DNA of 64,000 bases from Rostrohypoxylon terebratum (taxonomy: Eukaryota; Ascomycota; Sordariomycetes; Xylariales; Hypoxylaceae). The stretch lies in NCBI GenBank assembly GCA_022497145.1, contig MU385942.1:62001-126000 (forward strand), read 5' to 3'. Positions within the stretch are counted from its first letter, which is position 1; each line of letters starts with the position of its first letter. The translations under genes and the position numbers were made by a program. The notes beneath the pieces are model-generated. The model was given only the letters and a program-made list of their open reading frames with translations. It was not told the origin of the DNA and did no database searches. Shown here one piece after another: positions 1-9,538 of this stretch.

Positions 1-759
1 ATAGTGCATGCGCCATATGGCGGCCTCGTCGCCATCGAAAGGATCTTCGATAGGTTGGTACGAGAATACGGTGCAGTCTCTCAGACTCATCTCCTTATCG
101 ATCATGGTCCACATGCCGGGGCTCCACACTGGGTTGCTAACCGCATCACTTCCAATGCCCAGGTTTGCCACGGGTGAGCTACCGTAGGAACGGTATGACG
201 AAGACGCATCGGGCGACAGAAGCGAAGTACCAATGGGGCGCACACTATGCAGCGTATTGTCGATGTTAGCCATAACGTATTGCAAGTCGCGCTCGCGGCG
301 GAAGTCGGTCGGTCGCAAGACATGGGAGAAGTCGTAGTCAGGATGACTTGCGTTCAATGTCGCAATGAGGTAAGCAAATGTGCGACGACTCGAAACTTCG
401 CTGAGATTGCCAAAAGGACTTGAGCGAGATAAGTTGAGCGACGCGGCCATCTCCTTTCGCTGAGGCGGCGACAACGATGCGCCAAACTTAATCAGAGCAG
501 CATGTTGCGCCTCGAGAGAATTCTCGATGGATTTGTAGAGCTTCTTGTCGGAGCCGGCGGCTTTGGTGGTGTACAGATCGCACGACCCCTTGACGCGGCA
601 TTCGGCCGTGCTGAAGTTCAGCGCGGAGGTGATGACGTCGAAGTCGCGAAGCGGGAGGAACTGCCGTAGGTGGAGATAAGGGTCAATAAGAGGGTCGCGA
701 TGTATTACAATACGGCCCTCGATGGTTGAGTATCACTGAATGAGGTTGCTTACCTTCAT
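1..759 (-). CDS. MAF1: MAF1, repressor of RNA polymerase III transcription (C-terminus beyond left edge)
   Basis: Maf1 is the conserved phosphoprotein that shuts down Pol III transcription (tRNA, 5S rRNA) on starvation or stress. Exon 1 is only 6 nt (759-754, ATG AAG), followed by an intron at 753-661 (GTAAGC...CAG). Exon 2 runs from 660 off the window edge with no stop. The joined N-terminus reads MKFLPLRDFDVITSALNF, followed by GSCDLYTTKAAGSDKKLYK, the hallmark Maf1 box. The last visible residues, EDPFDGDEAAIWRMHY, match the conserved C-terminal Maf1 block, so only a short tail is missing. About 222 residues are visible. A Ser-rich central segment (roughly residues 150-180) fits the phospho-regulated linker of the family. 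Identification is by recognition of family motifs; the 3' end lies outside the window. Confidence 0.93.
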
Positions 760-2199
760 CTTTGCGTCTATGGTACTTTCGCGATGATTTATGCAAAGAT
801 ATCATAGGATGCGATGGCGCAATGCTGTAGTATGAGCGGTGTAGGAGGAAGCCAGGAATTATGTATGTGAAGAAAAGCAAGGATTCGGTACTGTAGGGTG
901 ACCATAAAATAAACAAAGGACAAGTAATATTTGGATATGAATGGTCACTGGGAAATCAATGGGCGGCGCCTGGCTTTGAGAATCACGAAGTTACGGATTA
1001 TGGATGAATGTAGTCCTGACGGTGTGAACGCGACGTCCGTGCAGCTTGTTGGGAGCTGATAAGAATGACGATGCGCTTCAATCCCTGCTAAATTGATTCG
1101 GATAGAATAAACTAGACGATATGTCGTCTAGCAGGTGCAGGGAAAACAGGACATCATAGAAATACGAGACAGATCGGGATAAAATGTAATTGGTGGCGTT
1201 GTGGTTAAAATGACGAATTGAAGCTTTGAAAGTTGTAGAAGTTATGAGATAAGTTGCGATACATAGATCTTAGTTGGGGATATTATGGTTATGGGATGGC
1301 GTGGGTGTGTTGGCTTTGATCAGGTGTTTTGCGCTACGGGTCTACCGTATTATGGTTCTGCGTTGTCTGACTATACCTAGCTGCTGCTGGGCCGCTGACA
1401 GGGAACTGAGACCCAAGACTTCAGACCCTAGGACCCCAAACGCAAATACGCAAGGAAGCCGGGATGCCGGCTGTTTGCCGATTTCCCTGTATTCTCGAAT
1501 CCGGACACAAGGGGGGGAAGAAGGATGGGAGATGGAAGGGGGAAACCACATGTGCATCTATCGAGCTCCTACAGCTGTAGAGGGGGGTGGCTTGATAGGC
1601 TTGATAGGTAGGCTTGTAGGCTTGTACCTATAAGCTTGTAAGTCCGTACCGTAGGATAGGCTTTGATACAGCAGACGCTTGGTGGTACTAAGCAGGCCTC
1701 CGGCAAACGAGACACCAATGGCCAAAGCCGATCAATAGCCTTAAACGAATAAGATAACGTTCAGGTCCCACGAGCATCAACGGCGCCCTTTTAAAAAACA
1801 CACCTTACCTACCTAGTAGGCTGATAGGGACATCCTTCATGTATCTTCAAGTACATAGGTAGGCGGTAATCTTCTCATCAATGAAAGGCGCACGCTAATA
1901 AAGTGCTCGAATAGGTCCCATGTGTTCGAACGCCGCCCGCCTGTTGCTCGCTTGTTTGCGCATCGTTTTCCTTGGCCCTTGGGCTGATTCAAGTATGAGA
2001 TCATATGTCCGAAAAGCTCCGATTCCGGTAATTTCCTGGCTGGACTCGATCGAAGACTTCGAGAAAATAACACTCAACCATAGAAAAGGAGAGAAATTGA
2101 CAGTCAATCACTTCAAACCACCGGGGTTAGTCTTACATTCCAACAGTCCCCCCAAATTGGAAAATGGCTCTGCCAATATCGCCGTTTTTGCAACTTCGA
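760..2199. other. Intergenic, MAF1 upstream side and AP-1 sigma 3' side
   Basis: No convincing gene is seen. The short open frames here (for example 1274-1633) lack recognisable motifs. Bases 1585-1640 contain imperfect repeats of a GATAGGCTTG-like unit. TAGGTAGG motifs recur at about 1806-1865. The stretch nearest 760 should hold the MAF1 promoter and 5' UTR. Confidence 0.6.
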
Positions 2200-2247
2200 T
2201 CACATAATTCCGGCTTCTTTCAGAGCGGCCTCGATTTCTTTAGTGAC
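2200..2247 (-). other. Candidate alternative last exon of the AP-1 sigma gene
   Basis: This reads VTKEIEAALKEAGIM then TGA. It is preceded by a strong polypyrimidine/CAG acceptor (TTCTATTGTCTTTACAG on the minus strand). It joins in phase 0 to the same donor (2567) used for the exon at 2427-2398. Both exons end in Ile-Met-stop. It could be a true alternative terminal exon or the 3'-UTR remnant of one. Confidence 0.45.
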
Positions 2248-2397
2248 CTGTAAAGACAATAGAATATAAGCATACTCCCCAATGCAAAGTGTCTGATTGA
2301 TAAATTTATCCCGTTGAAACCCGTAGCGCCGTGCCTGTATAGAAGACCATTCTTTTCGGACTGTTTATCCGTTTCGGGAACAATACATTATCATCTG

Positions 2398-3214
2398 TTA
2401 CATGATTTTCGTCACCTCGTCCTCAACCTGAACAGTAGAAATCGCATGTCAGTGGTCTGAGGATCACCAAAGAAATGTGTTGGATGTTCGTATGGATTGG
2501 TTGCCAGCCGAAGTAGGAGTCGTCGCCGTAGCAGTAGAAATAACAAAAACCCGGATAGGTCACTCACCTCCATATCCTCGAGAGAATCTTGTTGGTTTAT
2601 ACACCGCAACACGTTCTTCTTGCTGCTTTCCTGAAGCTCTCCTGCTAGTAATATCTCGTCTAGTATGTAGTATGCTTTGGTGAATGAGAATATGATGTCG
2701 AGTTCGCAGACGTTGCCGTAGTATTTGTCCATTTGTTCGACGTATCGATGAATAATCTCGAGTGTGATTAGTTCGTTGTCGTCGGAGGAACAACCGGCGA
2801 TGAAGAAGAGCGAAGCATAGCGACGATAGACGATTTTGGTATCTATATGACCAGTCCTGTAAGCAACCTTGCCTTATAATACCCTAGTCGCGGATAGGTG
2901 AATAGGGGTTTGGCGAACCTTTGTATTCGAGGAAATTGCACATGCGTGTTCGTCTGGCGAGGACAAGTTGAGAGACGTCCTTGACAATCTTCGCCTTGTC
3001 CTTAGGAGATAAAGTGGTGAACCACTTGGCCAAGCGCTAGAGAAGTTATCAGCATCGTCGCTGTTTTAGGGAGACAATATGGTTGTGTTTAGTCGAAAAG
3101 GGATGTCCTACCACTTTGCCCTGCCGACTGAGCAGGATTAAGTAGCTATCAAATTCATCGTTAGCTTTGTTCCGACATCGATCGTGAACTATTGGGATCT
3201 AACTTGATGGCCAT
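2398..3214 (-). CDS. APS1: AP-1 adaptor complex small subunit sigma
   Basis: This is the small (sigma) chain of the clathrin adaptor AP-1, which acts in trans-Golgi/endosome sorting. Five exons were rebuilt: 3214-3204, 3145-3112, 3036-2919, 2842-2568 and 2427-2398. The start reads MAINYLILLSRQGKVRLAKW, the canonical sigma-adaptin N-terminus. Later come LARRTRMCNFLEYKDTKIV, RRYASLFFIAG, HRYVEQMDKYYGNVCELDII and AYYILDEILLAGELQESSK, all strongly conserved in AP-1 sigma. The length of about 155 residues is normal for the family. The first intron falls 11 nt after the A of ATG, and the second codon block is split AA|C. The last exon used here encodes VEDEVTKIM. A second compatible last exon lies at 2247-2200. 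The neighbouring genes are unrelated. Confidence 0.93.
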
Positions 3215-4539
3215 CGTGGTGGTTTTTACATGGGAATAGTAGAGTGGCGATGAGGAGGTTTGTTGGTTGCAAAATATGTTTGTGTGCAAAATAACGGTGA
3301 ATGGTATTAATTGAATTGGCAAATTTCTGATGATGCATGGGGAAGCGATTTCTTAGTTGTCCAGTAGTGGGGTTGGGCACGAGCTGCTGGATTCGTAAAT
3401 CTGTATGTACAGCAGTACAGCTGTACTTCGTACCTTCCACCGCTGCACCGCAGTAGGCTGTACTACTATGTAGCAGACACCGAAGTACTTGCAGGTATAT
3501 AATGCCACCTGGCGAAAGCTGTCGTAGCTGTGTGTCGGCCCGTCCCACCTTGATAACCCGCCGCGGCTTGCCCCCCACGATTTTAGTCAAACTTTCTAAA
3601 TTATCATGCGAGCAAGAGATACATACATAACAAGCGAACGGGTGTTCACTGTTCATGAACATTCAACCACTCAACCACACAAACCTCCAGGACTGTGATA
3701 AATAAGCCTTGGCGGTAACGTTGTCTGCAACAATCCGCTTTACATCCGTCAACGAAAATTGGAGCACTAGAGGCGCTTAGCTTTGGTATGACTCTCTACA
3801 ACTCTTTGGGCGTCTTGACCCAAACCTGAATATTGGGCAGATTGGGGTGTTGGGGGCTTGCTAGTGGTATCGCCGTAACACGTCGGATCTTACTAGGTAG
3901 GATTACTCGCGCCATAGCAATGCTACCATATCATTCTGTCATCCATGGATCTCTCAACTTCACCTTACTATTTTATACATCACATCGGCATACGCAGACG
4001 ACAAATCTCATCTCATATTAGTAGCACATGCATCTACGGCAATTGCGCCCTTTACATTTACATGTCAGACACGCCGAATTTCCCAATACTAAAAGCTGAT
4101 ATTGGTTAGTCGCCGTCTGCCGTGTAACCCAGAAGGTCGAATTGACTATGACTTTTCCGGGGAAGGTAAGTTCCTATCTCCGTCGCAAACTTAGTTGGCC
4201 TGCTAGCCCTAGAAATCTACTATATATGATTTATAATAAGTTCTTCGTCCAAAGTTGGTACGATCTCGAACCAGAAGACCAGGAAAATACCAAGAAACCC
4301 CACCTCGGTCTGTACATCAAGCTCAAGTGCTTCAGATTTTCTTACCCCCTCCATCAAAGCAAGAGATTAGTAATAGATCTCCCCATACCGTACGCAGTAT
4401 ACATTATACATTAGCTCTATCCATATATCACACCTTTTCCTATTTATTCTACCTAGCAGACTTCTGGTTGTTGGTCGGATCTTCTATATCGTATCTTCTA
4501 CTTTGATCCTACCTACCCACATCGGCATACTCTATCGTT
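3215..4539. other. Intergenic between divergent AP-1 sigma and GCL modifier genes
   Basis: This is a shared upstream region for two divergently transcribed genes. Bases 3405-3470 carry a run of short TGTAC/GTACA inverted motifs. Open frames at 3833-4021 and 4142-4506 have no recognisable protein features and are probably promoter or 5' UTR. Confidence 0.6.
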
Positions 4540-5490
4540 ATGACGCGAATAATCTTATCGACGGGGAACGTCATCCTCAGCGGCTCTTCCATCATCCGAA
4601 AACCAGGCACATACCGATCCAATTTCGAATTTACAAATTCTTTACGAACCAACTTCGTGGCCGCACAACAAGACTATGCCGCTGCTTTACCAAATGGAAA
4701 CGGGCATGCGCGAACAAATGGGAATGGACATAGCGGCAGACCGGTACCGGAGATTTGGACCGCGAAAGAAGAAGATATTCTATACGTCCCGCGCATTGAC
4801 TGGGGGTCGGCTGGCCTACAAGAAGATCGCGCGCAATACGAAATTACCCTAAAATTATTCTTCCTACCCACAGCACCTCCCGAAAAACGAGAAAGCTACA
4901 TAAACGAGGCGCTGCGACTAGTCACAAAAGAACTAGGCATAAGCGATATCGACCTCCTCATAGTCTCCTTCCCAGGTATATCATTCGAGGGTGAATGCGA
5001 ATTCGAAGCCGACAGAAGGAATGCGACCATGGGAAACGACGACGAAGAGGCCGCGACATGGGGTTTGTTGGAAAAATTGCACAAGCAGGGCCAAATTGGC
5101 CGTCTCGGGGTTGCCGAGTTCGGCACGGAAAAGTTAAGACGGCTGTTAGATAAGGTCGAGGTCCGGCCAGCCGTTGACCAAATCAACATCAAGAACTGCT
5201 GCAACGTGCCTCCCCCTCTCACGAAACTCGCCAAGACTGAGAACATCGAGTTGCTCACCCATCACGATTCCACGGATATCCTGCCAAGTGGTACTTTGCG
5301 GGAATTACTCGGTCAAGGTCCACAGGGCGCGGGCGTCCTAGCGGACGAGGGAGTAAATGGCGATAGCCATGGCCTCAAGGGAGAGATCACTCCTGATTGG
5401 GTCGTCAAATACACGGCTTTCGTCAAGGATCGGGGAGTCATCGAGAACAAAGGCTACTTCGCGGGTGCGGAGTTGGCAGATGAAGCATAA
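4540..5490 (+). CDS. Glutamate-cysteine ligase regulatory (modifier) subunit
   Basis: A 316-residue single-exon protein resembling the GCLM family. That family has an aldo-keto reductase-like fold and modulates glutamate-cysteine ligase, the first step of glutathione synthesis in the cytosol. Visible features are an N-terminal STGNVILSG segment, a Gly/Asn-rich low-complexity insert near residues 50-65, the block ITLKLFFLPTAPPEKRESYI, and the AKR-like strand ISDIDLLIVSFPGISFEG. The segment IGRLGVAEFGTEKLRRLLD and the QINIKNCCNVPPPL motif follow; they correspond to the AKR barrel positions retained in GCLM. The C-terminus ends TPDWVVKYTAFVKDRGVIENKGY, also typical. The ATG at 4540 is the first in frame. 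It is convergent with BUD32. The assignment is by motif recognition, and another AKR-like protein is unlikely. Confidence 0.85.
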   Translation: MTRIILSTGNVILSGSSIIRKPGTYRSNFEFTNSLRTNFVAAQQDYAAALPNGNGHARTNGNGHSGRPVPEIWTAKEEDILYVPRIDWGSAGLQEDRAQYEITLKLFFLPTAPPEKRESYINEALRLVTKELGISDIDLLIVSFPGISFEGECEFEADRRNATMGNDDEEAATWGLLEKLHKQGQIGRLGVAEFGTEKLRRLLDKVEVRPAVDQINIKNCCNVPPPLTKLAKTENIELLTHHDSTDILPSGTLRELLGQGPQGAGVLADEGVNGDSHGLKGEITPDWVVKYTAFVKDRGVIENKGYFAGAELADEA

Positions 5491-5713
5491 ACTAAATGGA
5501 ACCTCCGCGTCTTTTCTACAGCATAGTTTCAGGGAACATAGCATCATTGTTTTTTAGGGATTGCTTGCATTAGATTATGAGTATACATGGTTGTATACAG
5601 CCACGCGAATCTAGAAATGAGTGCTTGTCCTAGTTCACGAACACACTTCGAGCATGAAGCATTGTCTGCTTTCTCGTCAAATTGAATTGGATGCTTCTAT
5701 TTCTCGAGATAGT

Positions 5714-6622
5714 CTACCCTATCATGCTTCTCTTACGCCCACGCATCCTGACTTCTTCGAGTTTCTTAATAACCACAGCCGCTTGCTTAAACGCTTCCTT
5801 ATACGAGCTCTCTAACGTAGCCGAGAATAGTTTTTCGGCACGCGAGTGCGTGCTAGCGAATGCTCTTTCTAGGACGTATAGATCAACAGCGCGATCCTCG
5901 TCGGACGAGCTTTGAGTAGCTAGACCAAAGTCGATGATAATTATATCACCGTCCAGTAAGCCATCCCCGCTCCCCGAATGTCCATTCGCCGGCTCCCTAC
6001 CCTTCTCCCACGGCCGCAACATCATGTTGCTAGTCGTCAGGTCGCCATGCACGATGCCCACCCTATGCATATAACCTACCGCGCTCCCTATCCTACGCAT
6101 CAGCGCGACCAAGTCTTTATCTTGCTCTTCCTTCCCCGTGATCGGCGCCGCGTCCTCGTTATTCTCATCGGCAGTGTTATTGGTATCGTTCGTAGCTTTT
6201 TCAGCCTCTCTCCGCCGCCTCAACCATTCATTTATCCCCACGCGCGCCGGCGCGCCCTTCACCCACTCCATCATCATCCAGCCGGCCGTCTCGTCGACGG
6301 CGTATACGGCCGGGACGGGGACGCCCTCGCGGCGGCTCTTCGCTAGGATGCGCGCTTCGGCCAGGATGCGGTGGCGCGTCAGTCGCGCGTCGAGGACAGG
6401 ATGACGCCATGCCTTAGGGGGGCGGTACTTAAGGGCAGCGGGGATCGAGGGCAGGAGGTAGGTGGTCTTGTAGAGACGCGCCTCGGCGCCCTGTGTGATG
6501 AGGGATGGTGGGGTCGAGGAGGGGTAGGTCAGGATGGCGGGGAGGAGAAATTGCTGCTCATCTTGTTCCCCTGGGCCTGCGTTGTCTTGGTTAAGCGTCC
6601 GAGGCGGTGAGTCTGCTGCCAT
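5714..6622 (-). CDS. BUD32: BUD32, EKC/KEOPS complex atypical kinase/ATPase
   Basis: A 302-residue small atypical protein kinase. In the KEOPS complex it supports t6A modification of ANN-decoding tRNAs and telomere maintenance. Visible kinase elements are the glycine-poor loop GAEARLYK (45-52), the ATP-binding Lys65 in AALKYRPPKAWRHPVLD, Glu89 in the RILAEARIL helix, the catalytic loop VHGDLTTSNMML (Asp194, Asn199) and the metal-binding IIDFGLA (Asp231). The C-terminus RMRGRKRSMIG is the diagnostic Bud32 tail. An Asn/Asp/Glu-rich insert at about 140-168 is fungal low complexity. The ATG at 6622 is followed by a plausible disordered N-terminus. It is convergent with the upstream GCL modifier gene (223 bp gap). 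Confidence 0.93.
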   Translation of the reverse strand: MAADSPPRTLNQDNAGPGEQDEQQFLLPAILTYPSSTPPSLITQGAEARLYKTTYLLPSIPAALKYRPPKAWRHPVLDARLTRHRILAEARILAKSRREGVPVPAVYAVDETAGWMMMEWVKGAPARVGINEWLRRRREAEKATNDTNNTADENNEDAAPITGKEEQDKDLVALMRRIGSAVGYMHRVGIVHGDLTTSNMMLRPWEKGREPANGHSGSGDGLLDGDIIIIDFGLATQSSSDEDRAVDLYVLERAFASTHSRAEKLFSATLESSYKEAFKQAAVVIKKLEEVRMRGRKRSMIG

Positions 6623-7610
6623 GGTACCAGCACCGGATGTTTAATATTAGGTCTACCTAAGGCTTAATATCATGCAAGAAATCGATCGCGATCGTACGTT
6701 ATGGGGAAGATGTTTTTTTCTGGGATCAGAGCTTCTAATTGTGTGGGTAATGAGTTATTTGGAAAGAATTGTATGTAGGTACTGCTCTGTACTATTTTGT
6801 TCAATTACGTTAGTTAGGTATCAAAAACGTTACACAAAAAAGTACCCCGCGCCTGCCCACGCCCACGATTGATTTTTTTGCACCAGCGGCAGCAGCGCAA
6901 TGAACAAGTCGCAATCGTTGCCGTAGCCAAACTCAATTTCATTAGTTAGACCTGCAGGAATGAAGGAGATCAAATGAAACTCGAAAGAATAGAAGGTCCG
7001 GACTTGATCAGAAACTTTAATAAGACACCCGGACCTTTTTATTTGATCTTCCAAAAGCAAATTAACTCCAACTTCTTTTCTTTTTCTTTTTCTCTTCCTT
7101 TTCCTTTTCCTCTTCAACTAACATTGCTACTATCCACTACTGCATATAATATCTCAAAAAGATCCACGAAACACACCGCCTTTGGCCAAACCGCCTAGCT
7201 GGGTAAGGTCACTAATGTGTTGGATATGCCCATTGGGTACAACGGATGCACTTTGGGTAGAATATCGACGCCCATCTGACCCATGTGACTCTGACAACTG
7301 GGATGAGCTCTCTGCATCGGCAAGGGGCAAACCCGTTAACGGCGTTGTTATGTATGGATATGTATGGATATGCACGATATGTACGTGATATGTAACTAGG
7401 TAAGTATGGTAAGGTATGTACTAAAGCTTTCTAGGAAAACCAGAAATCGATGGATCATTCTACGATGGAGGCGTCATACTATAAAGTAACATGTTCCTCT
7501 TCCGAGAGAATCAATACAACTGCGCCACCAGTTTCTCCCCTCTCTCCCGCGACCTCCGCTATTGGACCCGAAATCAGACCCTAGTTTTGATTATCGGCTC
7601 TATATGCAGG

Positions 7611-7634
7611 AGGTTCGCAGGTTCGCAGGTTCGA
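7611..7634. repeat. Tandem repeat, 3 copies of 8 bp (AGGTTCGC)
   Basis: Two perfect copies of AGGTTCGC are followed by AGGTTCGA. The array is in a non-coding region. Confidence 0.85.
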
Positions 7635-7750
7635 GAATCCGATGGTTTAGCCCCATCAACCCAACAAAATCTCGATAGCCTACGCTATTCTTGGTTATTC
7701 CTGGCTTAACTGGCTATTCCTATGCCCACATCCACGCCCGCATGCGCAAA

Positions 7751-7782
7751 CCCGCAAACCCGCAAACCCGCAAACCCGCAAA
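7751..7782. repeat. Tandem repeat, 4 perfect copies of 8 bp (CCCGCAAA)
   Basis: Four perfect copies of CCCGCAAA are flanked by degenerate copies (GCGCAAA before, CCGCAAAA after). They sit about 215 bp upstream of the start codon at 7998. Confidence 0.9.
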
Positions 7783-7997
7783 CCGCAAAAAAAAACTATC
7801 ACACAAACCAGTCACAAAAAAGCTACTTGCCAGGACAACTTCGCCAATAACCCCTCTTCGAAATCTGTCCGCAAGCTGCAAATTTTGTCTGATTCGTCCT
7901 TCACCTTCATTTTTACCAACCATGAATTTATAATGAATTTATAACAATTTTTCGCCTCCTCTCATGTCCTCAACCACCCGAGAATATCGTTCGCAGG

Positions 7998-8900
7998 ATG
8001 ACTGACCCCTCATCCCTCTGGACCTTCGTCCTTCCTGTCACCGCTTTTTCTTTCTCCATAGTCGTCAACGCGCACATAGTTAGCTCTTATACGACCGCCT
8101 ACTTCGCCGCGCCGCACGAGGTTACCGTCTTCATAGACACCGTTGACTTTTCGATCCAGGAGAACGACAGCTACGACCACGATGTCTCCAAGGTGCAGAG
8201 GCTGGAGGACAAGCTCCGGTTGGGCCGGCTGCTGCGAGAGATACAGAAGATCGGTGATGAACTGCGAGATGATATAAACCGCCTTGTGACAGCCGAGGGT
8301 GGCACAACCCTGCGAATCAGCGCCCGTATTCTCTGGGCAAATCATAGGACAAAATTGGAAGAGAAATTACGACGCCTTGATATGTTGCGCATGCGTTTCC
8401 TAGTCGTATACGTGGGTATAATTGCGAATGCTAGTAAAACCGCAGTACCGAAAGATCCCGAAAAAGCTGCTATATATGAAGCCCCAAGAGGTTTTCCCAA
8501 GGGCCTAACCGAGAGCATCAAGCAGAGACCTCCTCTAAGAAAAGTATCCACGCAACCGATAACACATCACGAGAAAGCAGAGCCGTCTCAGAGGAGACAG
8601 TCCTTGCAGTCGTTAGGACAGCACGAAAAGGCAGAGACACCACCGAGAAGACTGTCGACGCAGACACTAGGACATTACGAAAAGTCGTCAACCCCGCATC
8701 GGATGGGCTGGATGCATGTCGTAGACGAGCTGCAACGCTCACCGATGATGCACAGACGTCATGCCTCGGTCGAGCAGAGCATGCGCTCGCCGCCATCCAT
8801 GTCGCCGTTGGGTAGTCCGGTTGCCCTAACGCCACAGACGGACAACGGACGGTTTCGCGAAGCGATAGAATCTATTCCGGAACACAGCCTAGCGGAGTAA
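7998..8900 (+). CDS. Unrecognised fungal protein with N-terminal hydrophobic segment and three 18-residue repeats
   Basis: A 300-residue single-exon protein that I do not recognise. Residues 7-33 are hydrophobic (signal anchor or signal peptide). Residues 60-135 are rich in charged helical residues (KVQRLEDKLRLGRLLREIQK, LEEKLRRLDMLRMRF), suggesting a coiled coil. A second hydrophobic stretch (LVVYVGIIANA) spans about 135-145. Residues 183-236 are three consecutive 18-residue repeats with the core S-x-Q-x-[LI]-x-x-[HY]-EK-x(5)-R. The C-terminus is Ser/Pro/Met-rich and probably disordered. The open frame is long and the start codon is preceded by a CT-rich leader, so it is probably real. Function is unknown. 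Confidence 0.75.
   Translation: MTDPSSLWTFVLPVTAFSFSIVVNAHIVSSYTTAYFAAPHEVTVFIDTVDFSIQENDSYDHDVSKVQRLEDKLRLGRLLREIQKIGDELRDDINRLVTAEGGTTLRISARILWANHRTKLEEKLRRLDMLRMRFLVVYVGIIANASKTAVPKDPEKAAIYEAPRGFPKGLTESIKQRPPLRKVSTQPITHHEKAEPSQRRQSLQSLGQHEKAETPPRRLSTQTLGHYEKSSTPHRMGWMHVVDELQRSPMMHRRHASVEQSMRSPPSMSPLGSPVALTPQTDNGRFREAIESIPEHSLAE
8544..8705 (+). repeat. Three in-frame 54-bp repeats (18 residues each)
   Basis: The encoded units are VSTQPITHHEKAEPSQRR, QSLQSLGQHEKAETPPRR and LSTQTLGHYEKSSTPHRM (residues 183-200, 201-218 and 219-236). The units differ at DNA level, so the duplication is not recent. Confidence 0.85.
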
Positions 8901-9538
8901 TGACCTTTGAACGCGCACATCACGTAACGACGTTGAACGACAAGATCATGACCCCGGTCCCCCGGTGAGCCTTGTTATGAGCATTTACGCCCACTCTTAA
9001 TTCATTGCACGAGGAGTTACGGTCACTTCACGAGATACCCCCTTTTTTATATATTTCGTTGCATATCCACTACACCTTCCCGGTTATCATTTCACGTACA
9101 TAACTAACTTCGGCCTTCCTTTTGTGAAACCCCTTCAAGATTGGATTTTTCTACTTCATCACTTCCCTAACCCGTTCTTAATTATCTTTGAACCTGATCA
9201 TGAATTTGGGAATGTCGTATGTATCGGATCTAGTGTAGGGGCATGGACTCGGCTGGGCGGACGGACGGACGGATGACAGGATGATGCAACGAGTTTGGTT
9301 TATGGGAATAGGATCGACCTAGAATGTCGGTGTATCTAGCTTAGCTAGAACTTGATTTACTGCTGAAAAAGAAATTGAAGCTAAGACTTTTTGGTTTTGT
9401 GCGATATATATGACGACTCCATTTATACACTCTCACGATGCTTAAATTTTTTGATAATGCCCCTCAATGCTCGGCGACGTCATCGGGTCCGGTCCCATTC
9501 TTCTCGCCAACTTATCAAATTTATTAGCCCCTCCATTC
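8901..9538. other. Intergenic between convergent genes
   Basis: This is 3'-flanking sequence of two convergent genes. It has a short GGAC tetranucleotide run at about 9258-9273 and T-rich segments. No gene is seen. Confidence 0.6.

Larger units (their letters stand above)
6623..7997. other. Intergenic upstream of BUD32 and of the repeat protein gene
   Basis: This divergent promoter region contains simple repeats but no supported gene. A 12-bp palindrome, CGATCGCGATCG, lies at about 6683-6694. A pyrimidine-rich CTTTTCCTTTT tract lies at 7075-7115, with TGTATGGATA repeats near 7350-7370. Two separate 8-bp tandem arrays lie at 7611-7634 and 7751-7782. Confidence 0.6.
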
